DNA of 64,000 nt from Arenicola marina (taxonomy: Eukaryota; Annelida; Polychaeta; Arenicolidae), in NCBI GenBank assembly GCA_964019135.1, contig OZ025265.1, positions 4,532,318 to 4,596,317 on the forward strand. The letters run 5' to 3'. This document shows positions 45,664 to 58,500 of this stretch, one piece after another (within the stretch, counting starts at the first letter, position 1; every line of letters begins with the position of its first letter). A program made the translations under genes and the position numbers. The notes below the pieces were generated by a model. It searched no databases, was not told where the DNA came from, and saw nothing but the letters and a program-made list of their open reading frames with translations.

Positions 45664-48600
45664 GAAGGCGAAACACATTGCTATGCACGAAGGCGGGACA
45701 CATCGCCCTAAACGAAGGCGGAACACCTCGCCCTGAACGAAGGCGGAACACATCGCCCTGAACGAAGGCGGAACACATTGCCCTCTAGAAAGGCGGAACA
45801 CATCGCCCTGAACGAAGGCGGAACACATCGCCCTGTACGAAGGCGGAACACATCGCCCTGTACGAAGGCGGAACACATCGCCCTGAACGAAGGCGGAACA
45901 CATCGCCCTGTACGAAGGCGGAACACATCGCCCTGAACGAAGGCGGAACACATCGCCCTGAACGAAGGCGGAACACATCGCCCTGAACGAAGGCGGGACA
46001 CATCGCCATGCACGAAGGCGGGACACATCGCCCTGAACGAAGGCGGAACACATCGCCCTGAACGAAGGCGGGACACATCGCCATGCACGAAGGCGTAACA
46101 CATCGCCCTGAATGAAGGCGGAACACATCGCCCTGTACGAAGGCGGAACACATCGCCCTGAACGAAGGCGGAACACATCGCCCTGAACGAAGGCGGAACA
46201 CATCGCCCTGTACGAAGGCGGAACACATCGCCCTGAACGAAGGCGGAACACATCGCCCTGAACGAAGGCGGAACACATCGCCCTGAACGAAGGCGGGACA
46301 CATCGCCATGCACGAAGGCGGGACACATCGCCCTGAACGAAGGCGGAACACATCGCCCTGAACGAAGGCGGGACACATCGCCATGCACGAAGGCGTAACA
46401 CATCGCCCTGAATGAAGGCGGAACACATCGTCATGTACGAGCGTGGAACACATCGCCCTGTATGAAGGCAGAACACATCGCCCTATATCAAGACGGAACA
46501 CATCGCCCTGAACGAAGGCGGAACACATCGCCATGTGCAAAGGCGGAACACATCGCCCTGTGCCAAGGCGGAACACATCGCTCTAAACGAAGGCGGAACA
46601 CATCGCCCTGTACGAAGGCGGAACACATCGCCATGTGCAAAGGCGGAACCCATCGCCCTGTGCCAAGGCGGAACACATCGCCCTGTAAGAAGGCGGAACC
46701 TATCGCTCTGTACCAAGGCGGAACACATCGCCCTGAACGAAGGCGGAACCCATCGCCCTGTGCCAAGGCGGAACACATCGCTCTAAACGAAGGCGGAACA
46801 CATCGCCCTGTACGAAGGCGGAACACATCGCCCTGAACGAAGGCGGAACACATCGCCCTGTACGAAGGCGGAACACATCGCCCTGTACGAAGGCGGAACA
46901 CATCGCCCTGAACGAAGGTGGAACACATCGCCCTGAACGAAGGCGGAACACATCGCCCTGTACGAAGGCGGAACACATCGCCCTGAACGAAGGCGGAACA
47001 CATCGCTCTAAACGAAGGCGGAACACATCGCCCTGTCCGAAGGCGGAACACATCGCCCTGAACGAAGGCGGAACACATCGCCCTGTACGAAGGCGGAACA
47101 CATCGCCCTGTACGAATGCGGAACACATCGCCCTGAACGAAGGCGGAACACATCGCCCTGTACGAAGGCGGAACACATCGCCCTGAACGAAGGCGGAACA
47201 CATCGCCCTGAACGAAGGCGGAACACATCGCCCTGTACGAAGGCGGAACACATCGCCCTGTACGAAGGCGGAACCCATCGCCCTGTGCCAAGGCGGAACA
47301 CATCGCTCTGAACGAAGGCGGAACACATCACCCTGTACGAAGGCGGAACACATCGCCCTGTACGAAGGCGGAACACATCGCCCTGTACGAAGGCGGAACA
47401 CATCGCCCTGTATGAAGGCAGAACCTATCGCCCTGTACCAATGCGGAACACATCGCCCTGAACGAAGGCGGAACCCATCGCCCTGTGCCAAGGCGGAACA
47501 CATCGCTCTAAACGAAGGCGGAACACATCGCCCTGTACGAAGGCGGAACACATCGCCCTGAACGAAGGCGGAACACATCGCTCTGTACGAAGGCGGAACA
47601 CATCACCCTGTACGAAAGCGGAACACATCGCCCTGTACGAAGGCGGAACACATCGCCCTGAACAAAGGCGGAACACATCGCCCTGTACGAAGGCGGAACA
47701 CATCGCCCTGTACGAAGGCGGAACACATCGCCCTGTACGAAGGCGGAACACATCGCACTGTACGAAGGCGGCACATGTCGCCCTGTAAGAAGGCGGAACA
47801 CATCGCCTTGTACGAAGGCGGAACACATCGCCCTGTACGAAGGCGGCACATGTCGCCCTATAAGAAGGCGGAACACATCGCCTTGTACGAAGGCGGAACA
47901 CATCGCCCTGTACGAAGGCGGAACACATCGCCCTGTACGAAGGCGGAACACATCGCCCTGTACGAAGGCGGCGCATGTCGCCCTGTAAGAAGGCGGAACA
48001 CATCGCCTTGTACGAAGGCGGAACACATCGCCTTGTACGAAGGCGGAACACATCGCCCTGTACGAAGGCGGAACACATCGCCCTGTAAGAAGGCGGAACA
48101 CATCGCCCTGTAAGAAGGCGGAACACATCGCCTTGTACGATAGCGGAACATATCGCCCTGTACGAAGGCGGAACACATCGCCCTGTACGAAGGCGGAACA
48201 TATCGCCCTGTACGAAGGCGGAACACATCGCCCTGTACGAAGGCGGAACATATCGCCCTGTACGAAGGCGAAACACATCGCCCTGTACGAAGGCGGAACA
48301 CATCGCCCTGTACGAAGGCGGAACATATCGCCCTGTACGAAGACGGAACACATTGCCCTGTACGAAGGCGGAACACATCGCCCTGTACGAAGGCGGCACA
48401 TGTCGCCCTGTAAGAAGGCGGAACACATCGCCTTGTACGAAGGCGGAACACATCGCCCTGTACGAAGGCGGAACACATCGCCCTGTACGAAGGCGGAACA
48501 CATCGCCCTGTACGAAGGCGGAACCCATCGCCCTGTGCCAAGGCGGAACACATCGCTCTGAACGAAGGCGGAACACATCACCCTGTACGAAGGCGGAACA

Positions 48601-49373
48601 CATCGCCCTGAACGAAGGCGGAACACATCGCCCTGTACGAAGGCGGAACACATCGCCCTGTAAGAAGGCGGAACACATCGCCTTGTACGAAGGCGGAACA
48701 TATCGCCCTGTACGAAGGCGGAACACATCGCCCTGTACGAAGGCGGAACATATCGCCCTGTGCGAAGGCGGAACACATCGCCCTGTACGAAGGCGGAACA
48801 TATCGCCCTGTACGAAGGCGGAACACATCGCCCTGTACGAAGGCGGAACACATCGCCCTGTACGAAGGCGGAACATATCGCCCTGTACGAAGGCGGAACA
48901 CATCGCCCTGTACGAAGGCGGAACACATCGCCCTGTACGAAGGCGGAACACATCGCCCTGTACGAAGGCGAAACACATCGCCCTGTACGAAGGCGGAACA
49001 TATCGCCCTGTAAAAAGGCGGAACATATCGCCCTGTACGGAGGCGGAACATATCGCCCTGTACGAAGGCGGAACATATCGCCCTGTAAAAAGGCGGAACA
49101 TATCGCCCTGTACGAAGGCGGAACATATCGCCCTGTACGAAGGCGGAACATATCGCCCTGTACGAAGGCGGAACATATCGCCCTGTACGAAGGCGGAACA
49201 CATCGCCCTGTACGAAGGCGGAACATATCGCCCTGTACGAAGGCGGAACACATCGCCCTGTACGAAGGCGGAACACATCGCCCTGTACGAAGGCGGAACA
49301 TATCGCCCTGTAAAAAGGCGGAACATATCGCCCTGTACGAAGGCGGAACATATCGCCCTGTGCGAAGGCGGAA
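45664..49373 (+). repeat. 25-bp tandem array, about 148 copies
   Basis: The unit contains GGCGGAACACATCGCCCTG followed by TACGAA. The main variants are CTGTACG/CTGAACG, CACATC/CATATC, CCTGTAAGAAGG and CACATGTC. The - strand unit is free of stop triplets, so its three frames stay open for up to 670 codons, repeating a 25-residue motif in rotation (for example FRLRTGRCVPPSYRAMCSAF). GAA-type units dominate the left half and TAC-type units the right half, which shows regional homogenisation. No gene is supported. Confidence 0.96.
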
Positions 49374-49885
49374 CAGAATTGGTTAAAGCGTCCCAAATAT
49401 ACAACCAACTAATAGCACGATTAAAGGCGATTGTCATAGCGCAATCGTGTTACTCCTGCGAACCTGATGTTGAATGTGGGAGACACTAGACCCTCTAGTG
49501 ACCCTCTGCCCCCCCCCCCTCCCCCCCCCCCACAAACACACGCACTGAGTCCGTATTCGCGAACAATGGCCATCTAGATAGAACAACATTGGTCGCAAAT
49601 TATATTATTTTCGGCAAAAAAAAATACTGATCGGGCCTGGTGGAATGGGGTTTTGGGGGGAACTGTATTTTGTGTAAAACGCAGTGTCATTGTTGCTTCT
49701 GTCGGAAGGTGATCTGCCCACTCGTGTGACCACAGTCCAGGCGACAGATATATATACAGGTGGCTGTTACCAAGATACATATGATACACCATCCTGTATT
49801 TACCAACTGGAGCTCGGCAACCAGCCAACCAACCTCATCCGCAATAGCACAGAAAGGACGTAGTCCAGACTACGTTGCTTGGCGG
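49374..49885. other. Spacer with C tract
   Basis: A broken poly-C run lies near 49,509-49,531. The right part may still be decayed LINE sequence continuing from the next entry. No gene is supported. Confidence 0.45.
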
Positions 49886-50330
49886 TATCTGTCCACATCT
49901 GACCACCCAAGATGGCATGCCAGATAATAGCACAATAAAACCTGCCTCTCTTCCTACAGAGATCCTTCTCAGCGGTGGCATATAAATTAAAAATATTATC
50001 CATACCTTGACGATAAGCATCTTAACTTTCAGATAGTTTCCCATCACACTCGGCCCATTTTGACAGTCTGTTGCTCAGCATTTTAGTGAAAATCTTGCTT
50101 AAGACACATAACAGAGAGATTCCGTGATAGTTGTTAGTATCAGTTTTTGAGCCTCCTTGGTGAATAGGTCTAATCACAGCCTTACACCACTGTCTGGAAA
50201 TACCCTGGTAATAATTTATCACAACATCCTTGGACGCCCTTATCATCTCGTACAGAACTCCATCTGGTCCACCCGCTTTACCGGTTGGAAGTTTCCCAAT
50301 TACACCTTCTATTTCGTTTAATGTGATTTA
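49886..50330 (-). pseudogene. LINE reverse-transcriptase fragment (not the L1/Tx1 copy)
   Basis: On the - strand one frame gives TLNEIEGVIGKLPTGKAGGP and DGVLYEMI, then WCKAVIRPIHQGG, then NNYHGISLLCVLSKIFTKML, SNRLSKWAE, and, after an in-frame TAA at 50,022-50,024 standing where Gln is usual, AYRQGMDNIFNLY and KRGRFYCA. This is the N-terminal half of a LINE reverse transcriptase, up to just before the first catalytic Asp motif. The wording differs from the LINE at 38.4 kb and from its L1/Tx1 group; it is closer to RTE, CR1 or Jockey types. The copy is broken and lacks all catalytic residues. Confidence 0.8.
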
Positions 50331-50889
50331 GGAGGATATGATATGCCACAGACTGGGGACAGGCGAGTCAGGAGGACTGAGCCTATGCATTCATGATATT
50401 GAATGGATGTGCAGTATGACCGGTGCTGCCTTACCAATGCAATCTGTTGCTTACATATACTCTTATAGACTATTCTATCCGGTAGAATTTGTATTTCAAA
50501 CATTTGAAACACTATTTGCCAAATAAAAACGGTGTACGGTATATAGAAGCTGGTTCAAATAAAAAATCGTACACTTACTAAAACGTTTGCTGTAATATAT
50601 TTTAATTGCTGCTTTGCTTCTTCAGTGATTATATGTGTGTACAATATAATCCTATATTTAACGTCTTTATGGAGGAAACGTTTTCTCTTCGCATTGCGGA
50701 TGTCATTTCTTACAGCATTATTTCTTGTTGTACGGATAACGATCAGAAATTGTCCAGAGACACAAAATGTGCAAAAGAATGTCGATTCAATCAGAGGTTC
50801 TTTTGAGATGACATATTTTGCGAACTGCGACCTGCGGCCCAATGTGGTTACGAACCCTGCTAAAGGCCACAATCTCATGGATTGGTAGC
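50331..50889. other. Spacer, nothing recognised
   Basis: AT-rich sequence with overlapping short open frames on both strands (up to 107 codons). None carries a recognisable domain. It could be an unrecognised transposon tail. Confidence 0.45.
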
Positions 50890-50970
50890 ATGAGATAAAG
50901 CTTTATTTAACATTCGGTCTTAGAAGTAAACAAAGAACACAAGTATAAGTGCTAATGACCGACAATGATA
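50890..50970 (-). mobile_element. LINE 3' end fragment, same family as 14.93-15.51 kb
   Basis: GAGATAAAGCTTTATTTAAC to TGCTAATGACCGACAATGATA matches the 3' untranslated end of the LINE at 14,931-15,507 (AGATAAAGTTTTATTTAAC to CTATTGACCGACAATGATA). The pentanucleotide tail is reduced to one unit. Only about 80 bases remain. Confidence 0.65.
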
Positions 50971-51679
50971 CCCCTTTTTCAAATTATGTGCCCCCCTTCT
51001 CTTTCAGACCCTATAAGATAAACCTTACCCCCCCCCCCCACCCGTTCCCCTTTTTCTCTGCACCACCGTCACCTACGTCTCTTTGCGGACTAACTTATTG
51101 TACCCACCTTTCAAAAACTTCTGCGCACGCCCCTGAGGTGGGGGCTGCAATTAAATAATATTACTAGATATCCTGAAGGATTGAGGACGAATGGAGAGCA
51201 AGTTACCTCATTCCGTTATCTGACGACTTAGTAGACATGTTCAACTTTGCAATAATAATATAATAATAACTTTCTGCTTTAATGATACCCCTTTGCACTG
51301 ATCCGTCTTCCCTTCTGATTAGCTTTCCATAGACCCACCGCGCTATTAATGAGAGGCGACACTATTCACCGAGGCGCCATTTGTATGTCTACCATGCTAG
51401 GTTTTGGAGCCCGGTCACACCTGTCGTTGGCTGATAGGGTGACCCCCCCCCCCCTGTGGTGGGGACACTATCTCGGGAGGCTGTCATACCCAATTAGTCG
51501 CTGGGTAATTGGTGGGCGGCTTAATTTGCTTCAGTGGGTGCTTCAGGTGATCCACACTGCAGCAGACAGGCGAGGACCGCAGTAAATGGAGGCAGGGACC
51601 TGTCCGTAATCGCGAATTAGCCTCTTGGAGAAATTACAGGTGTAAGGTGTATGTGTGTAGACATGACTTTGGGATATGA
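50971..51679. other. Spacer, nothing recognised apart from the element end above
   Basis: C tracts lie near 51,030-51,042 and 51,445-51,455. Open frames are below 80 codons. No gene is supported. Confidence 0.45.
51100..51136 (-). mobile_element. Possible DNA-transposon end
   Basis: Read on the - strand it starts CAGGGGCGTGCGCAGAAG and continues into TTTTTGAAAGG, with a G tract farther in (51,030-51,042). It resembles the CAGGGGCG ends at 12,893 and 51,724. No inverted partner is found. Confidence 0.3.
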
Positions 51680-51724
51680 ATACCGACCCACCCCCACTAT
51701 CCAGATTTTCTGGATCCGCCCCTG
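51680..51724 (-). mobile_element. DNA-transposon-like terminal motif, reverse copy
   Basis: Read on the - strand it is CAGGGGCGGATCCAGAAAAT followed by a G-rich stretch. The first 15 bases are identical to the motif at 12,893. Confidence 0.4.
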
Positions 51725-52135
51725 CTACCGATATTTGGACGAGCAACGACCACTAAGTAGCTAAGCTGTTACGTAGATTACTTACTTCTACGGGCGAGCA
51801 ATGCTATCGATCAACTGACGCATGTTTTGTTTGGAACATCGTGTGATTCTGACGTCTACCGCCACGAGCGTGAGAGACTGTGACGTAAAAGCACTCTCCC
51901 CACGCGTAACTTATGAACTCGGATGTCTATGGCAAGCCAAAGTGGACTTTAATGCATTATCTGGGTAATTTTGAGTCTCTTGTTATTGTGAGAGTATCGA
52001 CAACATGGTACCCTTCAAGCTGTTCCTTAAGAGGGCTCGCAGCCATACTGTTGAATTAGTGGAGTGGAATTATACACCAGATGTAAGTGTGTGGGCGTGG
52101 GAATAAGAGAGAGTGGCTGGAAGGGTAACGGGTAG
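51725..52135. other. Spacer up to the assembly gap
   Basis: About 410 non-repetitive bases; no gene or repeat recognised. Confidence 0.5.
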
Positions 52136-52335
52136 NNNNNNNNNNNNNNNNNNNNNNNNNNNNNNNNNNNNNNNNNNNNNNNNNNNNNNNNNNNNNNNNN
52201 NNNNNNNNNNNNNNNNNNNNNNNNNNNNNNNNNNNNNNNNNNNNNNNNNNNNNNNNNNNNNNNNNNNNNNNNNNNNNNNNNNNNNNNNNNNNNNNNNNNN
52301 NNNNNNNNNNNNNNNNNNNNNNNNNNNNNNNNNNN
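52136..52335. other. Assembly gap (200 N)
   Basis: Exactly 200 undetermined bases. The round length suggests a placeholder rather than a measured gap, so the true distance and even the adjacency of the two sides are uncertain. Confidence 0.98.
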
Positions 52336-52518
52336 AGGTGGGGCAGGTACTGGTAGCATGGCGCCACATGCACACAGAGCCACTGGGACATTACTTGGCA
52401 CCGATGGCAGCGCTCCACAAGGAGGGCGTTAAGAGTTGTAACATTTTGGTTGTCAATCCTAAAGCGCTGGGCAACTATTGAGGACATCGTGTTCATCATT
52501 TGTATGGTTTAGCTAGGC
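52336..52518. other. Short spacer between gap and array
   Basis: About 180 bases with no recognised feature before the 30-bp array begins. Confidence 0.6.
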
Positions 52519-55500
52519 TGCTGGGTCTCTTCCAGCCTAAACGTGAGGCGATGGGTCTCTTCAATCCTAAACGTGAGGGGATGGGTCTCTTCAATCCTAA
52601 ACTTGAGGCGATGGGTCTCTTCAATCTAAACGTGAGGCGATGGGTCTCCTCCAGCCTAAACGTGAGGCGATGGGTCTCTGCTATAATAAACGTGAGGCTG
52701 CTGGGTCTCTTCAATCCTAAACGTGAGGCGATGGGTCTCTTCCAGCCTAAACGTGAGGCGATGGGTCTCTTCAATCCTAAACGTGAGGCGATGGGTCTCC
52801 TCCAGCCTAAACGTGAGGCGATGGGTCTCTTCCAGCCTAAACGTGAGGCGATGGGTCTCTTCCATCCTAAACGTGAGACGATGGGTCTCTTCAATCCTAA
52901 ACGTGAGGCGATGGGTCTCTTCAATCCTAAACTTGAGGCGATGGGTCTCTTCCATCCTAAACGTGAGGCGATGGGTCTCTTCCAGCCTAAGCGTGAGGCG
53001 ATGGGTCTCTTCAATCCTAAACGTGAGGCGATGGGTCTCTTCAATCCTAAACGTGAGGCGATGGGTCTCTTCTATCCTAAACGTGAGGCGATGGGTCTCT
53101 TCAATCCTAAACGTGAGGCGATGGGTCTCTTCCATCCTAAACGTGAGGCGATGGGTCTCTTCCAGCCTAAGCCTGAGGCGATGGGTCTCTTCCATCCTAA
53201 ACTTGAGGCGATGGGTCTGTTCAATCCTAAACTTGAGGCGATGGGTCTCTTCAATCCTAAACGTGAGGCGATGGGTCTCTTCCAGCCTAAGCGTGAGGCG
53301 ATGGGTCTCTTCAATCCTAAACGTGAGGCGATGGGTCTCTTCCATCCTAAACGTGAGGCGATGGGTCTCTTCAATCCTAAACGTGAGGCGATGGGTCTCT
53401 TCAATCTAAACGTGAGGCGATGGGTCTCTTCTATCCTAAACGTGAGGCGATGGGTCTCTTTAATCCTAAACGTGAGGCGATGGGTCTCTTCAATCCTAAA
53501 CGTGAAGCGATGGGTCTCTTCTATCCTAAACGTGAGGCGATGGGTCTCTTCAATCCTAAACTTGAGGCGATGGGTCTCTTCTATCCTAAACGTGAGGCGA
53601 TGGGTCTCTTCAATCCTAAACGTGAGGCGATGGGTCTCTTCAATCCTAAACGTGAGGCGATGGGTCTCTTCAATCCTAAACTTGAGGCGATGGGTCTCTT
53701 CAATCCTAAACGTGAGGCGATGGGTCTCTTCAATCTAAACGTGAGGCGATGGGTCTCTTCAATCCTAAACGTGAGGCGATGGGTCTCTTCAATCCTAAAC
53801 TTGAGGCGATGGGTCTCTTCAATCCTAAACGTGAGGCGATGGGTCTCTTCAATCCTAAACGTGAGGCGATGGGTCTCTTCTATCCTAAACGTGAGGCGAT
53901 GGGTCTCTTCAATCCTAAACGTGAGGCGATGGGTCTCTTCAATCCTAAACGTGAGGCGATGGGTCTCTTCTATCCTAAACGTGAGGCGATGGGTCTCTTC
54001 AATCCTAAACGTGAGGCGATGGGTCTCTTCAATCCTAAACGTGAGGCGATGGGTCTCTTCAATCCTAAACTTGAGGCGATGGGTCTCTTCAATCCTAAAC
54101 GTGAGGCGATGGGTCTCTTCCATCCTAAACTTGAGGCGATGGGTCTCTTCCATCCTAAACTTGAGGCGATGGGTCTCTTCAATCCTAAATGTGAGGCGAT
54201 GGGTCTCTTCAATCCTAAACGTGAGGCGATGGGTCTCTTCCATCCTAAACTTGAGGCGATGGGTCTCTTCCATCCTAAACGTGAGGCGATGGGCCTCCTC
54301 CAGCCTAAACGTGAGGCGATGGGTCTCTTCAATCCTAAACGTGAGGCGATGGGTCTCTTCAATCCTAAACGTGAGGCGATGGGTCTCTTCAATCCTAAAC
54401 TTGAGGCGATGGGTCTCTTCAATCTAAACGTGAGGCGATGGGTCTCTTCTATCCTAAACGTGAGGCGATGGGTCTCTTCAATCCTAAACGTGAGGCGATG
54501 GGTCTCTTCTATCCTAAACGTGAGGCGATGGGTCTCTTCAATCCTAAACGTGAGGCGATGGGTCTCTTCAATCCTAAACGTGAGGCGATGGGTCTCTTCC
54601 ACCTTAAACGTAAGGCGATGGGTCTCTTCCATCCTAAACGTGAGGCGATGGGTCTCTTCCATCCTAAACGTGAGGCGATGGGTCTCTTCCATCCTAAACG
54701 TGAGGCGATGGGTCTCTTCAATCCTAAACGTGAGGCGATGGGTCTCTTCAATCCTAAACTTGAGGCGATGGGTCTCTTCAATCCTAAACGTGAGGCGATG
54801 GGTCTCTTCCATCCTAAACGTGAGGCGATGGGTCTCTTCCATCCTAAACGTGAGGCGATGGGTCTCTTCCCTCCTAAGCTTGAGGCGATGGGTCTCTTCC
54901 ATCCTAAACGTGAGGCGATGGGTCTCTTCAATCCTAAACGTGAGGCGATCGGTCTCTTCAATCCTAAACTTGAGGCGATGGGTCTCTTCAATCCTAAACG
55001 TGAGGCGATGGGTCTCTTCAATCCTAAACTTGAGGCGATGGGTCTCTTCAATCCTAAACGTGAGGCGATGGGTCTCTTCAATCCTAAACGTGAGGCGATG
55101 GGTCTCTTCTATCCTAAACGTGAGGCGATGGGTCTCTTCAATCCTAAACGTGAGACGATGGGTCTCTTCAATCCTAAACGTGAGGCGATGGGTCTCTTCA
55201 ATCCTAAAATTGAGGCGATGGGTCTCTTCAATCCTAAACGTGAGGCGATGGGTCTCTTCAATTCTAAACGTGAGGCGATGGGTCTCTTCAATCCTAAACG
55301 TGAGGCGATGGGTCTCTTCAATCCTAAACGTGAGGCGATGGGTCTCTTCCATCCTAAACGTGAGGCGATGGGTCTCTTCAATCCTAAACGTGAGGCGATG
55401 GGTCTCTTCAATCCTAAACGTGAGGCGATGGGTCTCTTCCATCCTAAACGTGAGGCGATGGGTCTCTTCAATCCTAAAATGAGGCGATGGGTCTCTTCCA

Positions 55501-58500
55501 TCCTAAACGTGAGGCGATGGGTCTCTTCATCTTAAACGTGAGGCGATGGGTCTCTTCTATCCTAAACTTGAGGCGATGGGTCTCTTCAATCCTAAACGTG
55601 AGGCGATGGGTCTCTTCAATCTAAACGTGAGGCGATGGGTCTCTTCCATCCTAAACGTGAGGCGATGGGTCTCTTCAATCCTAAACGTGAGGCGATGGGT
55701 CTCTTCAATCCTAAACGTGAGGCGATGGGTCTCTTCAATCCTAAACGTGAGGCGATGGGTCTCTTCAATCCTAAACGTGAGGCGATGGGTCTCTTCAATC
55801 TAAACGTGAGGCGATGGGTCTCTTCAATCCTAAACTTGAGGCGATGGGTCTCTTCAATCCTAAACGTGAGGCGATGGGTCTCTTCAATCCTAAACGTGAG
55901 GCGATGGGTCTCTTCAATCCTAAACTTGAGGCGATGGGTCTCTTCAATCCTAAACGTGAGGCGATGGGTCTCTTCAATCTAAACGTGAGACGATGGGTCT
56001 CTTCAATCCTAAACGTGAGGCGATGGGTCTCTTCAATCCTAAACTTGAGGCGATGGGTCTCTTCAATCCTAAACGTGAGGCGATGGGTCTCTTCTATCCT
56101 AAACGCGAGGCGATGGGTCTCTTCAATCCTAAACGTGAGGCGATGGGTCTCTTCTATCCTAAACGTGAGGCGATGGGTCTCTTCAATCCTAAACGTGAGG
56201 CGATGGGTCTCTTCAATCCTAAACGTGAGGCGATGGGTCTCTTCAATCCTAAACTTGAGGCGATGGGTCTCTTCAATCCTAAACGTGAGGCGATGGGTCT
56301 CTTCCATCCTAAACTTGAGGCGATGGGTCTCTTCCATCCTAAACTTGAGGCGATGGGTCTCTTCAATCCTAAATGTGAGGCGATGGGTCTCTTCAATCCT
56401 AAACGTGAGGCGATGGGTCTCTTCCATCCTAAACGTGAGGCGATGGGTCTCTTCAATCCTAAACTTGAGGCGATGGGTCTCTTCAATCCTAAACGTGAGG
56501 CGATGGGTCTCTTCTATCCTAAACGCGAGGCGATGGGTCTCTTCAATCCTAAACGTGAGGCGATGGGTCTCTTCTATCCTAAACGTGAGGCGATGGGTCT
56601 CTTCAATCCTAAACGTGAGGCGATGGGTCTCTTCAATCCTAAACGTGAGGCGATGGGTCTCTTCAATCCTAAACTTGAGGCGATGGGTCTCTTCAATCCT
56701 AAACGTGAGGCGATGGGTCTCTTCCATCCTAAACTTGAGGCGATGGGTCTCTTCCATCCTAAACTTGAGGCAATGGGTCTCTTCAATCCTAAATGTGAGG
56801 CGATGGGTCTCTTCAATCCTAAACGTGAGGCGATGGGTCTCTTCCATCCTAAACTTGAGGCGATGGGTCTCTTCCATCCTAAACGTGAGGCGATGGGCCT
56901 CTTCCATCCTAAACGTGAGGCGATGGGTCTCTTCAATCCTAAACGTGAGGCGATGGGTCTCTTCAATCCTAAACGTGAGGCGATGGGTCTCTTCAATCTA
57001 AACGTGAGGCGATGGGTCTCTTCAATCCTAAACTTGAGGCGATGGGTCTCTTCAATCCTAAACGTGAGGCGATGGGTCTCTTCAATCCTAAACGTGAGGC
57101 GATGGGTCTCTTCAATCCTAAACTTGAGGCGATGGGTCTCTTCAATCCTAAACGTGAGGCGATGGGTCTCTTCAATCTAAACGTGAGACGATGGGTCTCT
57201 TCAATCCTAAACGTGAGGCGATGGGTCTCTTCAATCCTAAACTTGAGGCGATGGGTCTCTTCAATCCTAAACGTGAGGCGATGGGTCTCTTCTATCCTAA
57301 ACGCGAGGCGATGGGTCTCTTCAATCCTAAACGTGAGGCGATGGGTCTCTTCTATCCTAAACGTGAGGCGATGGGTCTCTTCAATCCTAAACGTGAGGCG
57401 ATGGGTCTCTTCAATCCTAAACGTGAGGCGATGGGTCTCTTCAATCCTAAACTTGAGGCGATGGGTCTCTTCAATCCTAAACGTGAGGCGATGGGTCTCT
57501 TCCATCCTAAACTTGAGGCGATGGGTCTCTTCCATCCTAAACTTGAGGCGATGGGTCTCTTCAATCCTAAATGTGAGGCGATGGGTCTCTTCAATCCTAA
57601 ACGTGAGGCGATGGGTCTCTTCCATCCTAAACGTGAGGCGATGGGTCTCTTCAATCCTAAACTTGAGGCGATGGGTCTCTTCAATCCTAAACGTGAGGCG
57701 ATGGGTCTCTTCTATCCTAAACGCGAGGCGATGGGTCTCTTCAATCCTAAACGTGAGGCGATGGGTCTCTTCTATCCTAAACGTGAGGCGATGGGTCTCT
57801 TCAATCCTAAACGTGAGGCGATGGGTCTCTTCAATCCTAAACGTGAGGCGATGGGTCTCTTCAATCCTAAACTTGAGGCGATGGGTCTCTTCAATCCTAA
57901 ACGTGAGGCGATGGGTCTCTTCCATCCTAAACTTGAGGCGATGGGTCTCTTCCATCCTAAACTTGAGGCAATGGGTCTCTTCAATCCTAAATGTGAGGCG
58001 ATGGGTCTCTTCAATCCTAAACGTGAGGCGATGGGTCTCTTCCATCCTAAACTTGAGGCGATGGGTCTCTTCCATCCTAAACGTGAGGCGATGGGCCTCT
58101 TCCATCCTAAACGTGAGGCGATGGGTCTCTTCAATCCTAAAGGTGAGGCGATGGGTCTCTTCAATCCTAAACGTGAGGCGATGGGTCTCTTCAATCCTAA
58201 ACTTGAGGCGATGGGTCTCTTCAATCTAAACGTGAGGCGATGGGTCTCTTCTATCCTAAACGTGAGGCGATGGGTCTCTTCTATCCTAGACGTGAGGCGA
58301 TGGGTCTCTTCAATCCTAAACGTGAGGCGATGGGTCTCTTCAATCCTAAACGTGAGGCGATGGGTCTCTTCTATCCTAAACGTGAGGCGATGGGTCTCTT
58401 CAATCCTAAACGTGAGGCGATGGGTCTCTTCAATCCTAAACGTGAGGCGATGGGTCTCTTCCACCTTAAACGTAAGGCGATGGGTCTCTTCCATCCTAAA

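Noticed and set aside
45475-49489. Cys/Arg-rich repeat proteins on both strands, including a 670-codon frame
   Set aside because: These are translations of the 25-bp satellite in rotating frames, with no unique flanking domain.
50555-50888. Overlapping 87-107 codon frames on both strands
   Set aside because: There is no family signature. They lie between two LINE remnants and are most likely decayed repeat sequence.
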